DNA of 64,000 bases from Chaunax sp. Z400 (Eukaryota; Chordata; Actinopteri; Lophiiformes; Chaunacidae). The translations under genes were made by a program, and so were the position numbers. The notes under the pieces were generated by a model. That model saw only the letters and a list, made by a program, of their open reading frames with translations. It had not been told where the DNA came from and made no database searches. Shown here piece after piece: positions 50,007 through 61,703 of the stretch (its first letter is position 1; each line of letters starts with the position of its first letter). Location: positions 6,561,992 to 6,625,991 of the forward strand of contig CM075194.1 of NCBI GenBank assembly GCA_037577475.1, given 5' to 3'.

Positions 50007-50284
50007 GAGCTGCGTACACGCAATACTCACATGACAGGCCTCACTCTCCTCAAATGTCATCTAACACACCCTCCCAATTGGTGGTCTATTTAACCTGCAA
50101 CAATGTCCCATCTCTCCCTCTGCCTGTCAATGCTGCTGCTGCCACGCATGCATATGCTGCCTGCCTTTTCAGCCCCACCACCACCCCAGCATCCGCCTGT
50201 AGGTAATGAGGCTCAAGACGTTTGCTCATCACTCCCCAATGCGTCTGTGTAAACATATGTTTGGGGAGTGATTAAGGTCGGAGC
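50007..50284 (+). other. Paired noncoding element, left copy, with 12-bp hairpin
   Basis: About 278 bp that matches the reverse complement of 61438-61703 at roughly four bases in five by eye. Shared blocks in order are CTCCTCAAATGTCATC, GGTCTATTTAA, CCCATCTCTCCCTCTGCCTG followed by TCAATG, TTTCAGCCCCACCACCACC, and the terminal hairpin. The hairpin is ATCACTCCCCAA (50228-50239) and TTGGGGAGTGAT (50261-50272) around a 21-base loop containing TAAACATAT. No open frame is shared with the other copy, and no inverted element ends or target duplication were seen. Confidence 0.8.
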
Positions 50285-53200
50285 AAACTACTGTATGTTC
50301 TGCTACTGCAATAATAAAAATTTCAAACTCATGAGTTGTCTGACTGAAATTGAACATACACCCATCTGTATGGTGAAACAGTAAAAATAAAACATTCGCT
50401 ATTGCTGTTATATAGAACGGCCAAATTTTACTGCATTAAAGTGACATTACTGAAACTTTAAAGGCCCTATCAGTACATTTTGACTATATGGGTATGAGCT
50501 AAATTCACATACTGTTAATTACTAAGTTTAAATCACAGATGGAAAATCAACAAATTTGTTTCTCAACTGTTAATAAATAACATTAGACATGTAAAGAAGC
50601 TTTTAACAGCATCATAAAACATAATAAAAGCATGAATAACTAATGCCTCTCTGAACCACCTGTCTTTACTTTCATTTTAGTTATTTTTCCATCTGTTTGC
50701 TGCATATCTGATCATAAAATCCTTTAATGAAACGAAGCGCATGGTGGAGGTGAGATGTTGAGCTGCCAAATCTTTTAAAATATTGCAACACTTTCAACAA
50801 AATAGTTTAAACCCAGGTGTCTACTTGTCAAATCCTCACTGACAGGTCCAAAAACATATCTCTTTCTTTTTCTTTACCAATGAAAAATTGGCTTCTCCAA
50901 TGGCTGAATAAATTAAACAAGCCACAAAGATTAAAAGGATGCTGCTGTGCTTTTGGAGGGAGAAACTGTCTTTTACTGTCTGAAAGCAAAACTATTACAT
51001 AACAATTTGCATATTTCATCAAAAATTAAGCTAATTTACTCCATCTAGTGCTAATGATAAATACCAGTGGGGTTTATTGGGTTACCTTTGCTCAGTTCAT
51101 AACAAGTATGCAGGCATGAGAGACAAAAGCTGCTCGATCACCTTTGCAGAAATGACTTGAGAGTTAGTTTTAAATATCAAATGCACAAAAATACAAATTT
51201 TAATGATTTAATGTTTTAGAAATACATAATTTCCTCATCTTGCTGTACATGATATTGCGTTATACTGCATCTTAAAAAATGACCAATGAAGTTCATCTCA
51301 GGTAAGGCCTTGAACCAGTGTGACTTAGGGTGAAGGATTTAAGCATTTTGCCAGAGGAAATCTTTGACCTTTCCGAAATGGAACTGTCTCTCTGATCCAC
51401 GGGACGTCATCTAAGTTCACAGTTTCAGACAAGAGCATCAGGGTGAGTTTTGAAGAGACAGCACTTTATTTTTGGAGTTGCAAGCAAAAAAGTTTCTCTC
51501 TTGCATGAACTTTACGGTAAGCCTTTCCCATGGGCTCCAGAAAAACAGAGGGGCTTCCCACAGCAAGTTTGCAAAGTCCTGATGAATAATGCAAATTAGA
51601 AAAGCAAGTGCGTCACACCACCTTTCTTAGAATACTAATCATTGTGACAGTAAATCATCGGATCGCTCTGTTCTGAATGTGAACTGTTATCTTATCCCTA
51701 GCACAGCATACGGCTGTAAACATGAGCTGGTTGTTTAGCGTCCCTGATGCCGACTTGGGGGTCCTGATGCCTTTCATTAAGTTTCAGGACAACACCTTAT
51801 CAGCTAGCACAAACATTTCTGTTGAGAAAACATGTTTACAAAGTTATGATCTCTGATGAATTATTCCCTCCTGGTAAACATGTTTTCTCACCTAAGACAT
51901 TGTGAACCCCCTGCACTTTAGGTTAATATTTTAGTGACTGAAGATTCCTATGCCAACAGACCACAGTCGCCTGATGCTTTCCTAACAACATCGCCACAAT
52001 ATTATATGAGCAGATGTCAGATTGTGGCGACATCATGGTTAAAGTAGATGAAATAAAACTCTACTAAACCGGAGTATAGCACTTGAGCTTGTCCATTCCA
52101 ATTATAGCAGCCCTGCAGTCACCTTCATGCATATGTGCCTATTGCCATTGGATTGACAGGACCATAATGTTAACAGTGTGCAGTATACTGTACCTGCAGC
52201 TACCCTGCAGGGAAGGCAGGAGTATGGGATGCATACAATCACGGACACAACTACTGCATTTTCATCTAGTGTGAACAACAGCATTGCAAGTCGCTACTAG
52301 GGTAGAGTAAATTTGGTGCTTAAGCCCCTGAAGGCTTTTAATGGATACAGCTGGATATATTCTCATGATATCCCCATGTAATTCCATGAAAAGATCTAAA
52401 TTGATCAACTGATTATCTTTAATGAACCTCCAAGTTAATCAGCCTTGGTTTAATGCCTGCGTGCAGGAGCCAGATAAACAAAAATGCCTGCAGATATTCT
52501 TATTCTATAATGAATAGAATAATGCAGTCAAATGATGTTGCTTCTGACAAACTGTACCCCACTCTCCCTAAGATAGCATAGCCTGATGGATTTTTCGTTT
52601 TCATTATATAACAACAATATGTCACAAAATTACTGTTAAATGTTCTTTTAACCCTCCTGTTGTGTTTGTTTCTTGTTCACTAGTTTGGTTTTCCCGGTCA
52701 AAAATGGCCACTCCATTCTAGCTGATTATAAATCCATAATAATATACATATTATCACCTAATGTGTGTCAACTCAAGTTCTTGTGAACATTACAGGTTTT
52801 GAACTTCCATTTGCTAATAATGGCCTGTAGGCCTCATTGACTTGAGCTCATATCACTTGGACATCATGCTGCCACAGAATAAACTGTGAGAAAGGCCTCA
52901 AAAAAGCTTTATATACCAGAGCTGTGAGAAAGTTGCTTATAGACGTATATATATATATCAAACGTCATACTAGATGCCGACGCTTGCTTGAGGAAGGCCG
53001 CTATTTAAAATCACGTACTGGGTTTGTTCAGTGTAAATAAACAAAGGTGACGTACAGGAGGGTCTTCATTGCGATGCTATTACACAATCTCTGTGTAAAA
53101 AGGTCCTCTGTCAACCTCTAGTTTATAACTAGTCAAGAGCATCCACTGAATAGACCATACCTTTGAATACAAGGACCATGCTTGATAAAAGGATTCATTT

Positions 53201-56200
53201 GCAAGTGGCAAGATAGCCTCAAATATTCGGAGTGTATCAGTAAATACATCATATCTGAGGAGAGCTATGTGACCTGTGTCATTTTTTATGGATCTGCATT
53301 GATCTGCATCTCACTTCACGTGTATTCTCAAAATGTTTGAAATGTGGCATACTGGTGGCCTGGAGGTTCCAGACACCGACCACCAACATTCACAGCTCAG
53401 GCCCATCAGGTGATCGTTGTTGCATGTGAACCCTCATCTCCCTCACCATTCATTTTCTGTCAGTCCTATACCTCCAAATGCCTCCAGATACTACAAATAC
53501 AGTCGAATTCCAAACACTCGTGTAGAATTTCATACATGCAACCCCAGAGAAAGGAAAAGTGGAGGCTAGAGGAAAGTCGTCCTCTCGTCTGTCACAGCTA
53601 TCTAGAGCTGAAACAGGCCAGAGGAAATGGCAGTAATGACGGACAAAGCCCCAAGCCTGGGCAAATTGCAGAAAGTCTGGGTTAATAGTCTTTTTATGGT
53701 TTAAGGTACTTTGTTCCCATGGGGACATTTTATCAGAGAACCCATAGTTCTCAGCAAGACCTCAGAGCAATCCGATTAACAGCAGGCAAACATCACGAAC
53801 ACCTTAAATCACATCTTCACATTATTCTCCAATTGCACAATGTTTGATCTTACATCATTAATGAACCAGACTTAAAGAGCTAATGAAATATTAATTTCTT
53901 CTTATCAAAAAGTATAAATAGTGAACATCAATAATGATAATAAAGATGATTGGACTGTTTAAAAGTGAATTTTAAATCTACATGTCACATTGTTCAGTAG
54001 GAAGCCAGAGAAGTAAGTAATATTTTTATATCAATAATGGATCAAATGATGATCTATAATGTGGAATTGGTCATCCATGGTGATGAAACCTCAGAAAATG
54101 TCTACTCTGCAGTTCCTCTCATCATTCAGCTCATTCATTTAGTTATAGACCTCAAAACTTTACTGATTTTGCTCATTCTCACCGATCTCATCATGGTTGT
54201 TTTAAGCCACATTAAGCAGTTGTTTAAAGAGGAAAAAAAGGAAGAAAAAAAACTTTGAACGTAAACTGCCCAGGACAATATGACAGGCATGAAAAGTTAG
54301 TGTGTAGATGGTGAACAAAGGGGGGAAGGAGTATGAATATTGCATAGACATTTGGCAGGCAGGCCCTAGCATGACACAAAATGAATGATGAATGGCACCT
54401 AAAATCTGTAGGATAACCAAATGTTTTACAACATCACAATATTATATTTATAAAGTGAGCAATAACTAATCAATTAATGCATACTTATTGGAATATTAGA
54501 TTAATTAATGTCTACAATTAAACAAAAACAGTAATGTATTCAACATGTACATGTTCATAAACAAAAATCTCTGCAGTAGGAAACAGATGAAGGCTATTTA
54601 TAGGCTATTTATACAATTTATTATGTCCACCCTTTAAAAGTAACATCAAACACTTAGAAGAACATAAAAAGAAGAAAACCTTGAAAAGTAGAATCAAACA
54701 ACAAAAGAAAATAACTTTCAAAACAAAAACATAACTACATATATAAATATACAGTATCTTGTTTGTGTTTTCATGTTTTTGGGGCATGTTGCAGAGAAGA
54801 AAAGAGACTGATTCAGGAAATGTTGATTTTTGGAGTACATCCAGATAAAGGGGTAGATCCATGATTTTCTTTATGGCGCTTGGCTGATATTTCTGTTACA
54901 GACCCAATACCCTGTGGCTCAGCCAGTCATCATGTGGATAGCTTTGTTAGGTTACATTAATAAGTGGAATTTGGGATAAGGATATAATTTAATTTGACAG
55001 ACGTTTGCATTCTACGGAGTGTCCTAGTTTATTTTGTTTATTTTGATTTGTTTTCCTTTTGTTTCTTTGCTCATTATTTGTGAAAATCTGCTTTATTTTT
55101 ATTCCTACAAGTATACATTGTGTTATGACAGAACAAAGTACCTAAATTATAAACATAGTGTTGGTATGAAAATGAAAGATCTTTGGTTGATCTTGAAATC
55201 GTGTCAGAGCAGTTGCATTCTTGGTGACTAACCTTTTAAAGTTGAGTTCATGAACTTCTTACAGCCCCGGCTAAGTGAAGAAGCACTTTTCATAAGGGAG
55301 GCATTGGTCACATTTAATCCGCCTTTCTATTCCAGGCAGCAGTCCTTTGGCCTTGGAGGATGAATCTTAATTAATGTGAATTCAAAAAAGGTCATCGCTT
55401 GCTCTTATCTAATCACACACCTTTCACACTGTTTCATAGGGTGAAAACATTCAGCCCATTCTGACAAACTCACTTTTTAAAATCTGCATTTCAGTCAAAT
55501 GCCTGCAGTTCAGTGAAGAATGCAGGTACTTAATTAGGCTTGAACAAATGCAGATGTAATATTTAATAGCCTAACTCATAATTAACTGTAGAGGAAGTCA
55601 CACATCTCACAGATCCTTTCCTTATCTCAGCTGCCCCAGTGGGGAGATAATATGATCGATAATGCTTCTTGTCTGGGATTCCCAAAAGCATCGAAACATA
55701 ATTTTAATCTTGTTTAAACCAAATTCTGCTCAAGTGTTTTTAAATCTTTATTGATCCAGGGAGACTTTGCCGGGCAGAAATACCCTTTTTCATCGACAGC
55801 CTACTCTATATTCATCCAGTTACTGACCATAAATTCATAACAGGGAGCTGCAAGAGGCTTTTCCTCTTGGCTGAAGAGCCGTTCTGGCTCACAGACACCA
55901 TCAAAATAGTTGTTGAAGAAGAGGAGAGCATTAATTATTTAATGCAGCCAGATTTTTCTTTCTTTTAATATACCATTGAACAAAAAACTGAGAATTAAGC
56001 ACAGTTTGGTATTTCGATGATCTCTGGTTTCTTCCTTTGGTGAGAACACTCTAAAAACTGGAGATTTGTGAGGAATACCTACGCGGTTTATCCCTCATCC
56101 TTAGTTTTCAAACTAGAGATGAGTGATTCTGTGTGAGATGAGAAGCATCTGGGTGTCAGAGTCAAAGTGTAATCGAATCCGTTATCGGACTGCACTGAGC

Positions 56201-56353
56201 TTTCAGCGGAAAAGCGACGGCTCAATCTGCAGAGAGCTAAGACACTATATAAGCCTCATCAAAGTGCTCAATGTTTATTGTCAAGACTTAAGATAGAAGA
56301 CAGGAATGATTCCGGGATGCATTTGACTCGGTCTGACATAAAGGAGAGAAATC
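50285..56353. other. Non-exonic sequence, partly candidate regulatory
   Basis: No exon was recognised. About 55350-55780 is repeat-free and carries AATTAATG, ACTTAATTAGGC and CATAATTAACTG words, typical of homeodomain sites in conserved vertebrate noncoding DNA; this is inference only. A short TA run lies near 52949-52958. Confidence 0.4.
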
Positions 56354-56475
56354 GTGGATAAACCCAGCATTTCTCACAAAAGGCTGGACATTTTGGGTGG
56401 ACTTATGGCTGCATTTCAAACATATAACCCTCCATCTAGTAGGCGAGGAGATCATTACATGTGCGTTTGACAAAT
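56354..56475 (+). other. Second related noncoding pair, left copy
   Basis: Related in the same orientation to 60440-60555. Shared elements in order are GATAAA, CC..CATT.CTCA, GG.TGGA.TTATG, CATTTCAA and GAGA.C.TTACATG. Similarity is clearly lower than for the 50.0/61.4 kb pair. The opposite strand is open for 97 codons, but I see no protein family in it. Confidence 0.5.
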
Positions 56476-57554
56476 AAAAGATGCCATTTCTGCTAAAGTC
56501 TAATGCAGCTCGGAGGCACCATATGATCTGATTTATGGTAACATCTCCAGTCACTTCATCATCCATCCTGCGATGCAATCATTCAATGCCAGATGTATCC
56601 GAAGAGCAAAGGGAAATAAAATACAATTACGATGGATTTTTTGACACCTCAAGTGACTCAGGGCCTCAGATCTCTGCACTAGCCTTGCAATTACACAAAT
56701 ATTCCATGTAGCAAGGTGTCATGCATCAAATAACTATACAATAAACGTCCACCGGGTGTCTGTGCTTAGTGTAGAGGGGGGCATGAGCGAATAAAGTACA
56801 TAGGATTACAGGGAACAGCAAGGAATCAAAGTAGACTGGGACTCTATTACAGAATACAATGAAAGCAGCTCTTTCCTCACGGCTGAGGGACAAAAAGCAG
56901 GTCGGATGCATCCGTCTGGCGCTTTGTTGGTGCAGTCAGAGAGCTCATCCCTCCCAGACACACGGACGGACAGACCGACTGCGCATCTGAGTGGAATTCA
57001 ATTGTGGAATTCTACTGAAACTCATTTCAGCTTGGAGCTCGTCGGCCTAAGTATCGAATACTGCGAGGGGCTCAGGCTCCGCGGCCTCTCATCTTCCTTC
57101 GATGGGCAGAGACATTTTTCAATTATGCACACAAGAGAAGGGAATTAGAGGCCTAATCCTGACCTAATCCCCAAACAAACACAGCTACGGCCTCCATTTC
57201 CAGGCAAGCCACCCCAGCCGTCCCTTTACCCCAACCTCTGTCTCCTCCTGTTAAATTTCTAGCCCTCAACTGACCCGGTCAATGATGAAAGTCCAATGGC
57301 TCTGATAGCTCCTTAAATTGAGCTCTGCGAGCATTAGCCATGTCTGAATAGTAGAATCAGTTCTTTTTTGTTAGGTTTCATGCTAGTCATTAAATCGAAA
57401 AAGCTGAGACTGTACCTAGTAACTCACACGCTTACACAGGTACTAATTACATATCTAGAAAGGCATACTTTAATTGCTTTACCCTGTGCAATTAAGACTG
57501 CCGTTTATCTTAGCATTCATCATGCAATAAGTATTAGGGCAGTCGGAGAGTGCA
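56476..57554. other. Repeat-free sequence of balanced composition, no exon seen
   Basis: It contains a short direct repeat (GTGGAATTC twice, near 56990-57013) and no recognised element. It could be regulatory, but nothing in the sequence proves it. Confidence 0.35.
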
Positions 57555-57745
57555 TACCTCCACCAAGTCCACTAGCCCACTCTTCTATGATATGCAAATA
57601 GGATGCATTCAGATTTACTCCGAAACCTAATGAATTCTTCTCAGGCCCATGCTCCACCATAACACCAGGTTTCACGAAAACTGAGTCAGCAGTTTTTCCG
57701 TCATCCTGCTGAAAGAAAACTGACTGAAAACATGACCTTCTTGGT
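57555..57745 (-). repeat. Dispersed repeat, fourth copy of the ACCTCC/GTTT family
   Basis: Plus-strand words ACCTCCACCAAGTCC, GAATTCTTCTCAGGCCCATG, CCAGGTTTCACGAAAACTG, GTCAGCAGTTTTTCCGTCAT, CCTGCTGAAAG and GAAAACATGACCTTCTTGG give the reverse order of the 7.9 kb copy. Confidence 0.6.
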
Positions 57746-58068
57746 TGAGTTAATAAAATATCTTACGATATCCCGCTGAGCTGTTTGCTGCTGGGCATCC
57801 ATCTACCATAATAATCAGGGCTGTGGACAGCATGAGTTGCAAAAAATGTCAGGACAGGAGTTCAGGACATAAATGAAATAGTCTATATAGACGTAGTACA
57901 GTTTAACCTTGATGGACATGATGTTGGTTGGTTTAAGTTTTCTCTCTTTGAGAGGTCATTCCTAAGCAAACACTGCTTGAGGGCCCAGTCTTTAAGTAAC
58001 TGAACAATTAAATCCAGCAATACAATAAACTTCAAAGACTGAACTCAAGACAGTCCAAGAAGTTGTAA

Positions 58069-58213
58069 TTCATTCATTCATTCATTCATTTTCTGTAACT
58101 ACTTATCCTGTGTAGGGTCACAGAGGGGCCGGAGCCTATGCCAGCTGACTTTGAGCGTTAGGCAGGGTTCACCCTGGACAAGTCGCCAGTTCATCACAGG
58201 ACCACATAGAAAA
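58069..58213 (-). mobile_element. tRNA-derived SINE, truncated 3' part
   Basis: The tail TTCATTCATTCATTCATTC is followed by TTTTCTGTAACTACTTATCC, GGAGCCTATGCCAGCTGAC, AGGCAGGGTTCACCCTGGAC and CGCCAGTTCATCACAGGACC. This is the same family as the 49.5 kb copy. It ends abruptly near 58213, so the head half is missing. Confidence 0.82.
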
Positions 58214-58311
58214 TGGACAACATGACCTTCATGCAGTCACGTCCTACCTTGGTCTTAAGGGGTTTTCACCCAAGGGGGTCCAGGACAATGTGGTGATACC
58301 GGAGAAGAGTG

Positions 58312-58430
58312 GCACCCTCAGACTACTACTTCTTCCCCAAGATGAAGAAAGATCTCAGTTGCACCATTTTGACAATGATTATGATGTTATTGCTTCTGTG
58401 GAGCATTTTCTGGAGGTCCAAGTTCAAAGA
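58312..58430 (+). pseudogene. Mariner-type transposase remnant (frameshifted fragment)
   Basis: One frame reads APSDYYFFPKMKKDLS (58312-58359), matching the mariner transposase segment around the third catalytic aspartate (APSDY.LFP..K..L). A second frame continues HFDNDYDVIASVEHFLEVQ from about 58365, matching the segment that follows in these proteins. One frameshift separates them, and the remainder is missing. It is non-functional. Confidence 0.65.
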
Positions 58431-60439
58431 AAGGATCTGTGTACTTTTTTCTATGATTTACTCCTGATGTCTCCCCATATGTTTAATGTGAATGCTTTAT
58501 AAATGGTTATACATTTGATTACTGATGTGAATTTGAATGGTGATGCGACTTAAAACAATAATCTTGAAATTACCTGAATCAGCAAAGTGTTGTGTAATTC
58601 TCACCTCCATGAAAGAAGAAGAGAAAAATATGTTTGATGCTTAAACACACTAAAAAGCTGTATCTACCCATCACCATCATGCACATAAACCTGCTCCACC
58701 ATTATTCTATCACACAAACATTCCCTAACCATAAGCACTCTCCCTTTTTATGATTCTCAGTGACTCCAGCCTATCCAGAGGTGGTCAGATCTCTCTCATT
58801 TCCCTTGACTTGTACAAGCGATCGATTCCACTCAGAGCCGAACGGCGCTGCTCATTCCCCCCTCCAGCTCGCTCCAAACTTCACTCCCCATATCTCCTCA
58901 TCACCTTCTGCATGCAGATAGGTTTGGGCGCTGTTAGAAGTGAGAAGAGAGAGGCACAATGTTTTATCTGTAAAGCTTCTAGCTATACACATCAGTGTAA
59001 GAGCCCCTTAGAAGATTTGAATCCAATTAAGGAACACGCTGTCGTAGAAGTCACCTTGTGAGTGGATCGTTTTTGTTAGATCCATCCATTTCTGTTCTAC
59101 ATCATAAGGAGGGTTGGTGCTCTACAAACATACTAAAGACCCAAGTGTTGGCTGCATGTTTGGGTCCAATAACTAAACATCGTGCATACTTTAGATTTAT
59201 GCTAACCTATAGCGTTTAGACTTCTCCTGCTCTGTAGTAATGCAGCACGTTGGGATTGTTTTGGAAGCTCGTTTTCATGTTGGTACGTTTAAGGACAATC
59301 TGACATTTGAAAGGCTACATGTATTACTGACATACTGTGCAAGTTTGAGGCACTTGTACTTTACTTGATTATTTCCATTTTAAGCTACTTTAATTCCACT
59401 ACATCTCAGAGGAAAATGTTTTTTTTAAACTTTATTTGATAATATTAGCGACTACCGTAGTTACTTTACAAATTGAGATTATTAATTTAAAATATACTGT
59501 ATATCAAGTAATATATGATGACAGAATGAAAACATTTCTTTTTTGGAGAACATTGAAAAAAGTTGTGATCGTAAAGCTTTCTGGCTCCATACTGCCAATA
59601 CTCAAATGTCAGAGGCCTATCTGCACTAAAATTATATCAAACTATCACTCTTTTAAAAAGAAGAAAATAACTTTAATTCTTCCTTCATGGGAATTTTAAC
59701 ATTTCTACCTTCAAAGTATTTTGTGACATAAGAAATTGTTTTTTATATCAGCTCTTCCACTTAAATCAAAAGATTCTCTGTATCTGACAAAGAGATAATT
59801 TGGGCTCTGAAATTTGCACATATTATAAAAAGTAAGACATTTTGAGAAAAGGGTCTGAATTCCTTCGTACTTAAACTAGAGCCAATTTGGTTCTCAGATG
59901 CAGGCAAGTTTTATCACTGCACATGGGTTGTGGTGCATTTAAAAAAAACAAATAAAACCCACAAAAGTAATTATGAAGTGGTTTGTTTTCCCTTAAAATG
60001 ATATTACCAATTTTTACAGATATTACAGAACTCCTATGCACTGAACATGATTCTCAGGGATTCATGCACCCAAGTGTACTTTTACTGCCATACTGTTGAG
60101 TTAATGCAGTACTGCAAGAGGATATAATTATTTTTTCATAGAGAATATAGTGTGGGGATAGATATAATCAAAGGATTTGGAGATACATGAATTTTTCATC
60201 AGCTTAAATTCAGTTTGGGACTGTAAATTCACTTCTGGCACCACTGAGCAGTGTCTCATTGGATAGTAATATTAGTAAGTAACTAACCAGCTACTGTAAA
60301 GCTCAAACTATTTCTTCACTGGTTTCATAGTGATGATAAAGCCTTTATTACCCCTAAATCTTCGGCGAGTTCCGACACAATCGGCCTCATCGGTGTGCAG
60401 TGTGTGTGTACAGTGGACGTTTAGATCATTCCTGACTTT
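58431..60439. other. Non-exonic AT-rich sequence, no gene seen
   Basis: No exon or recognisable element. Open frames at 58750-59061 and 59436-59699 lack any signature. Confidence 0.5.
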
Positions 60440-60555
60440 GCAGATAAAGCCAACATTCCTCATAAAGCTTCAGCTCTCGGCTGGATTTATGACCCCATTT
60501 CAAGCAAATTATTTCCACCCAGTGGCTGGGGAGACCTTTACATGCCTTTGAAACT
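60440..60555 (+). other. Second related noncoding pair, right copy
   Basis: The counterpart of 56354-56475 in the same orientation. It contains CAGATAAAGCCAACATTCC, GGCTGGATTTATG, CCCATTTCAAGC and GGGGAGACCTTTACATG. It lies less than 1 kb from the right copy of the stronger hairpin pair. Confidence 0.5.
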
Positions 60556-60872
60556 GGTAGAAGGGTGAATTAAGTTGGGGGCTATGGGGTCAGAGTTCAG
60601 TGGGTAGTTAAGGTCACCGCTGTCCGGTAATGACTCACAGTCAAGTCAACTTTTCAAAGCAGAGTTTTGTTTTAAGGTTGATCAGAATGGAACTCATCAA
60701 GTGTGAAATGGATTCCGATAAAAAATTGACAAAAGAAAAACATCTTTTGTTTCACATCATGCTCTGTTGTTCATTCTGTTGAGCCACAAATCATACTCTT
60801 TAAAGCAACGTTGTGGCAGTGAGCACAGAATGAGACAGGAAGCACCTCCTGGCGATGTCATCCCTTTAATGA

Positions 60873-61006
60873 CATCCATCCATCCATTTTCCATAAACAC
60901 TTATCCTTTGCAGGGTCGCAGTGCAGACACTGGAGAACATACAGTATATCCTCCACATAGAGAGGCCCGGATTCCAGTGCTAGCCCCTCCACCGCCGGGC
61001 TGCCCT
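60873..61006 (-). mobile_element. tRNA-derived SINE with internal deletion
   Basis: The tail CATCCATCCATCC is followed by CACTTATCCTTTGCAGGGTC, then a jump to GGAGAACATACAGTATATCC and a decayed head CAGTGCTAGCCCCTCCACC. Flanks read CCTTTAATGACATCCA on the left (from 60863) and CCTTTAATTACATCCA on the right (from 61007), which fits a target site duplication with one mismatch. Confidence 0.72.
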
Positions 61007-61437
61007 CCTTTAATTACATCCACAACAAAATGAGACAAATGGCCTGATTATGGTGCGGTGTCTCGAGTTTAATGTAGGCCTACTTATGCCGTTATACTTC
61101 TAAGAGCCCTTGGTTGCTCGATGCCATTCGGTATACGTTGGTTGCAATTGTTTTGACATGTCTTTGTCAAAACACAATGAAGGCTGTGCAATACACGACT
61201 CTCCAGCTGTTGTGAAAAGAAGAGATTTGTGTGCTTGCAGTAAGTGTCCCGACCACAGTTAGACTGTCATTCTGTGGGAAACACTGAACAGACTCAATAC
61301 CGCTAACCTCTTTTACCACCTATGCATGACATAAGTGTTTTCTATCTGCCTTTTCATATTTCAGTCAGACAACTCAAGAGTTTGAAATGTTTATAATTAC
61401 AGCAGCAGGACATATAGACTTTGAGTTTGGCGTCTAG

Positions 61438-61703
61438 GCTCCGAACTCATCACTCCCCGCAGATATGTTTATATTGGGGGAGTGATGAAAAAAACTTCTC
61501 CTAAAGGTAGATGCTGAGGTGGTGGTGGGGCTGAAAGTGGAGCAGCAAATGCATGTGGAGCAGCAGCGGCATTGACAGGCAGAGGGAGAGATGGGAAATC
61601 GTTGCACCTTAAATAGACCGCCATATTAGGGAGAGTGTGTTGATGACATTTGAGGAGAATGAGGCATGTCATGGGCGTATGTGCGGCTGCAGCAGTGCAG
61701 CTC
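61438..61703 (-). other. Paired noncoding element, right copy (inverted), with 12-bp hairpin
   Basis: The reverse complement aligns with 50007-50284 over its whole length. The hairpin is TCATCACTCCCC (61447-61458) and GGGGAGTGATGA (61477-61488) around an 18-base loop, with TAAACATAT on the minus strand. The block CAGCCCCACCACCACC and the CATCTCTCCCTCTGCCTG block are unchanged from the left copy. Short open frames in the two copies fall in unrelated frames, so coding is unlikely. Confidence 0.8.

Noticed and set aside
50228..50272. MicroRNA precursor at the 12-bp hairpin
   Set aside because: The stem is only 12 pairs, too short for a standard precursor, and flanking bases do not extend it.
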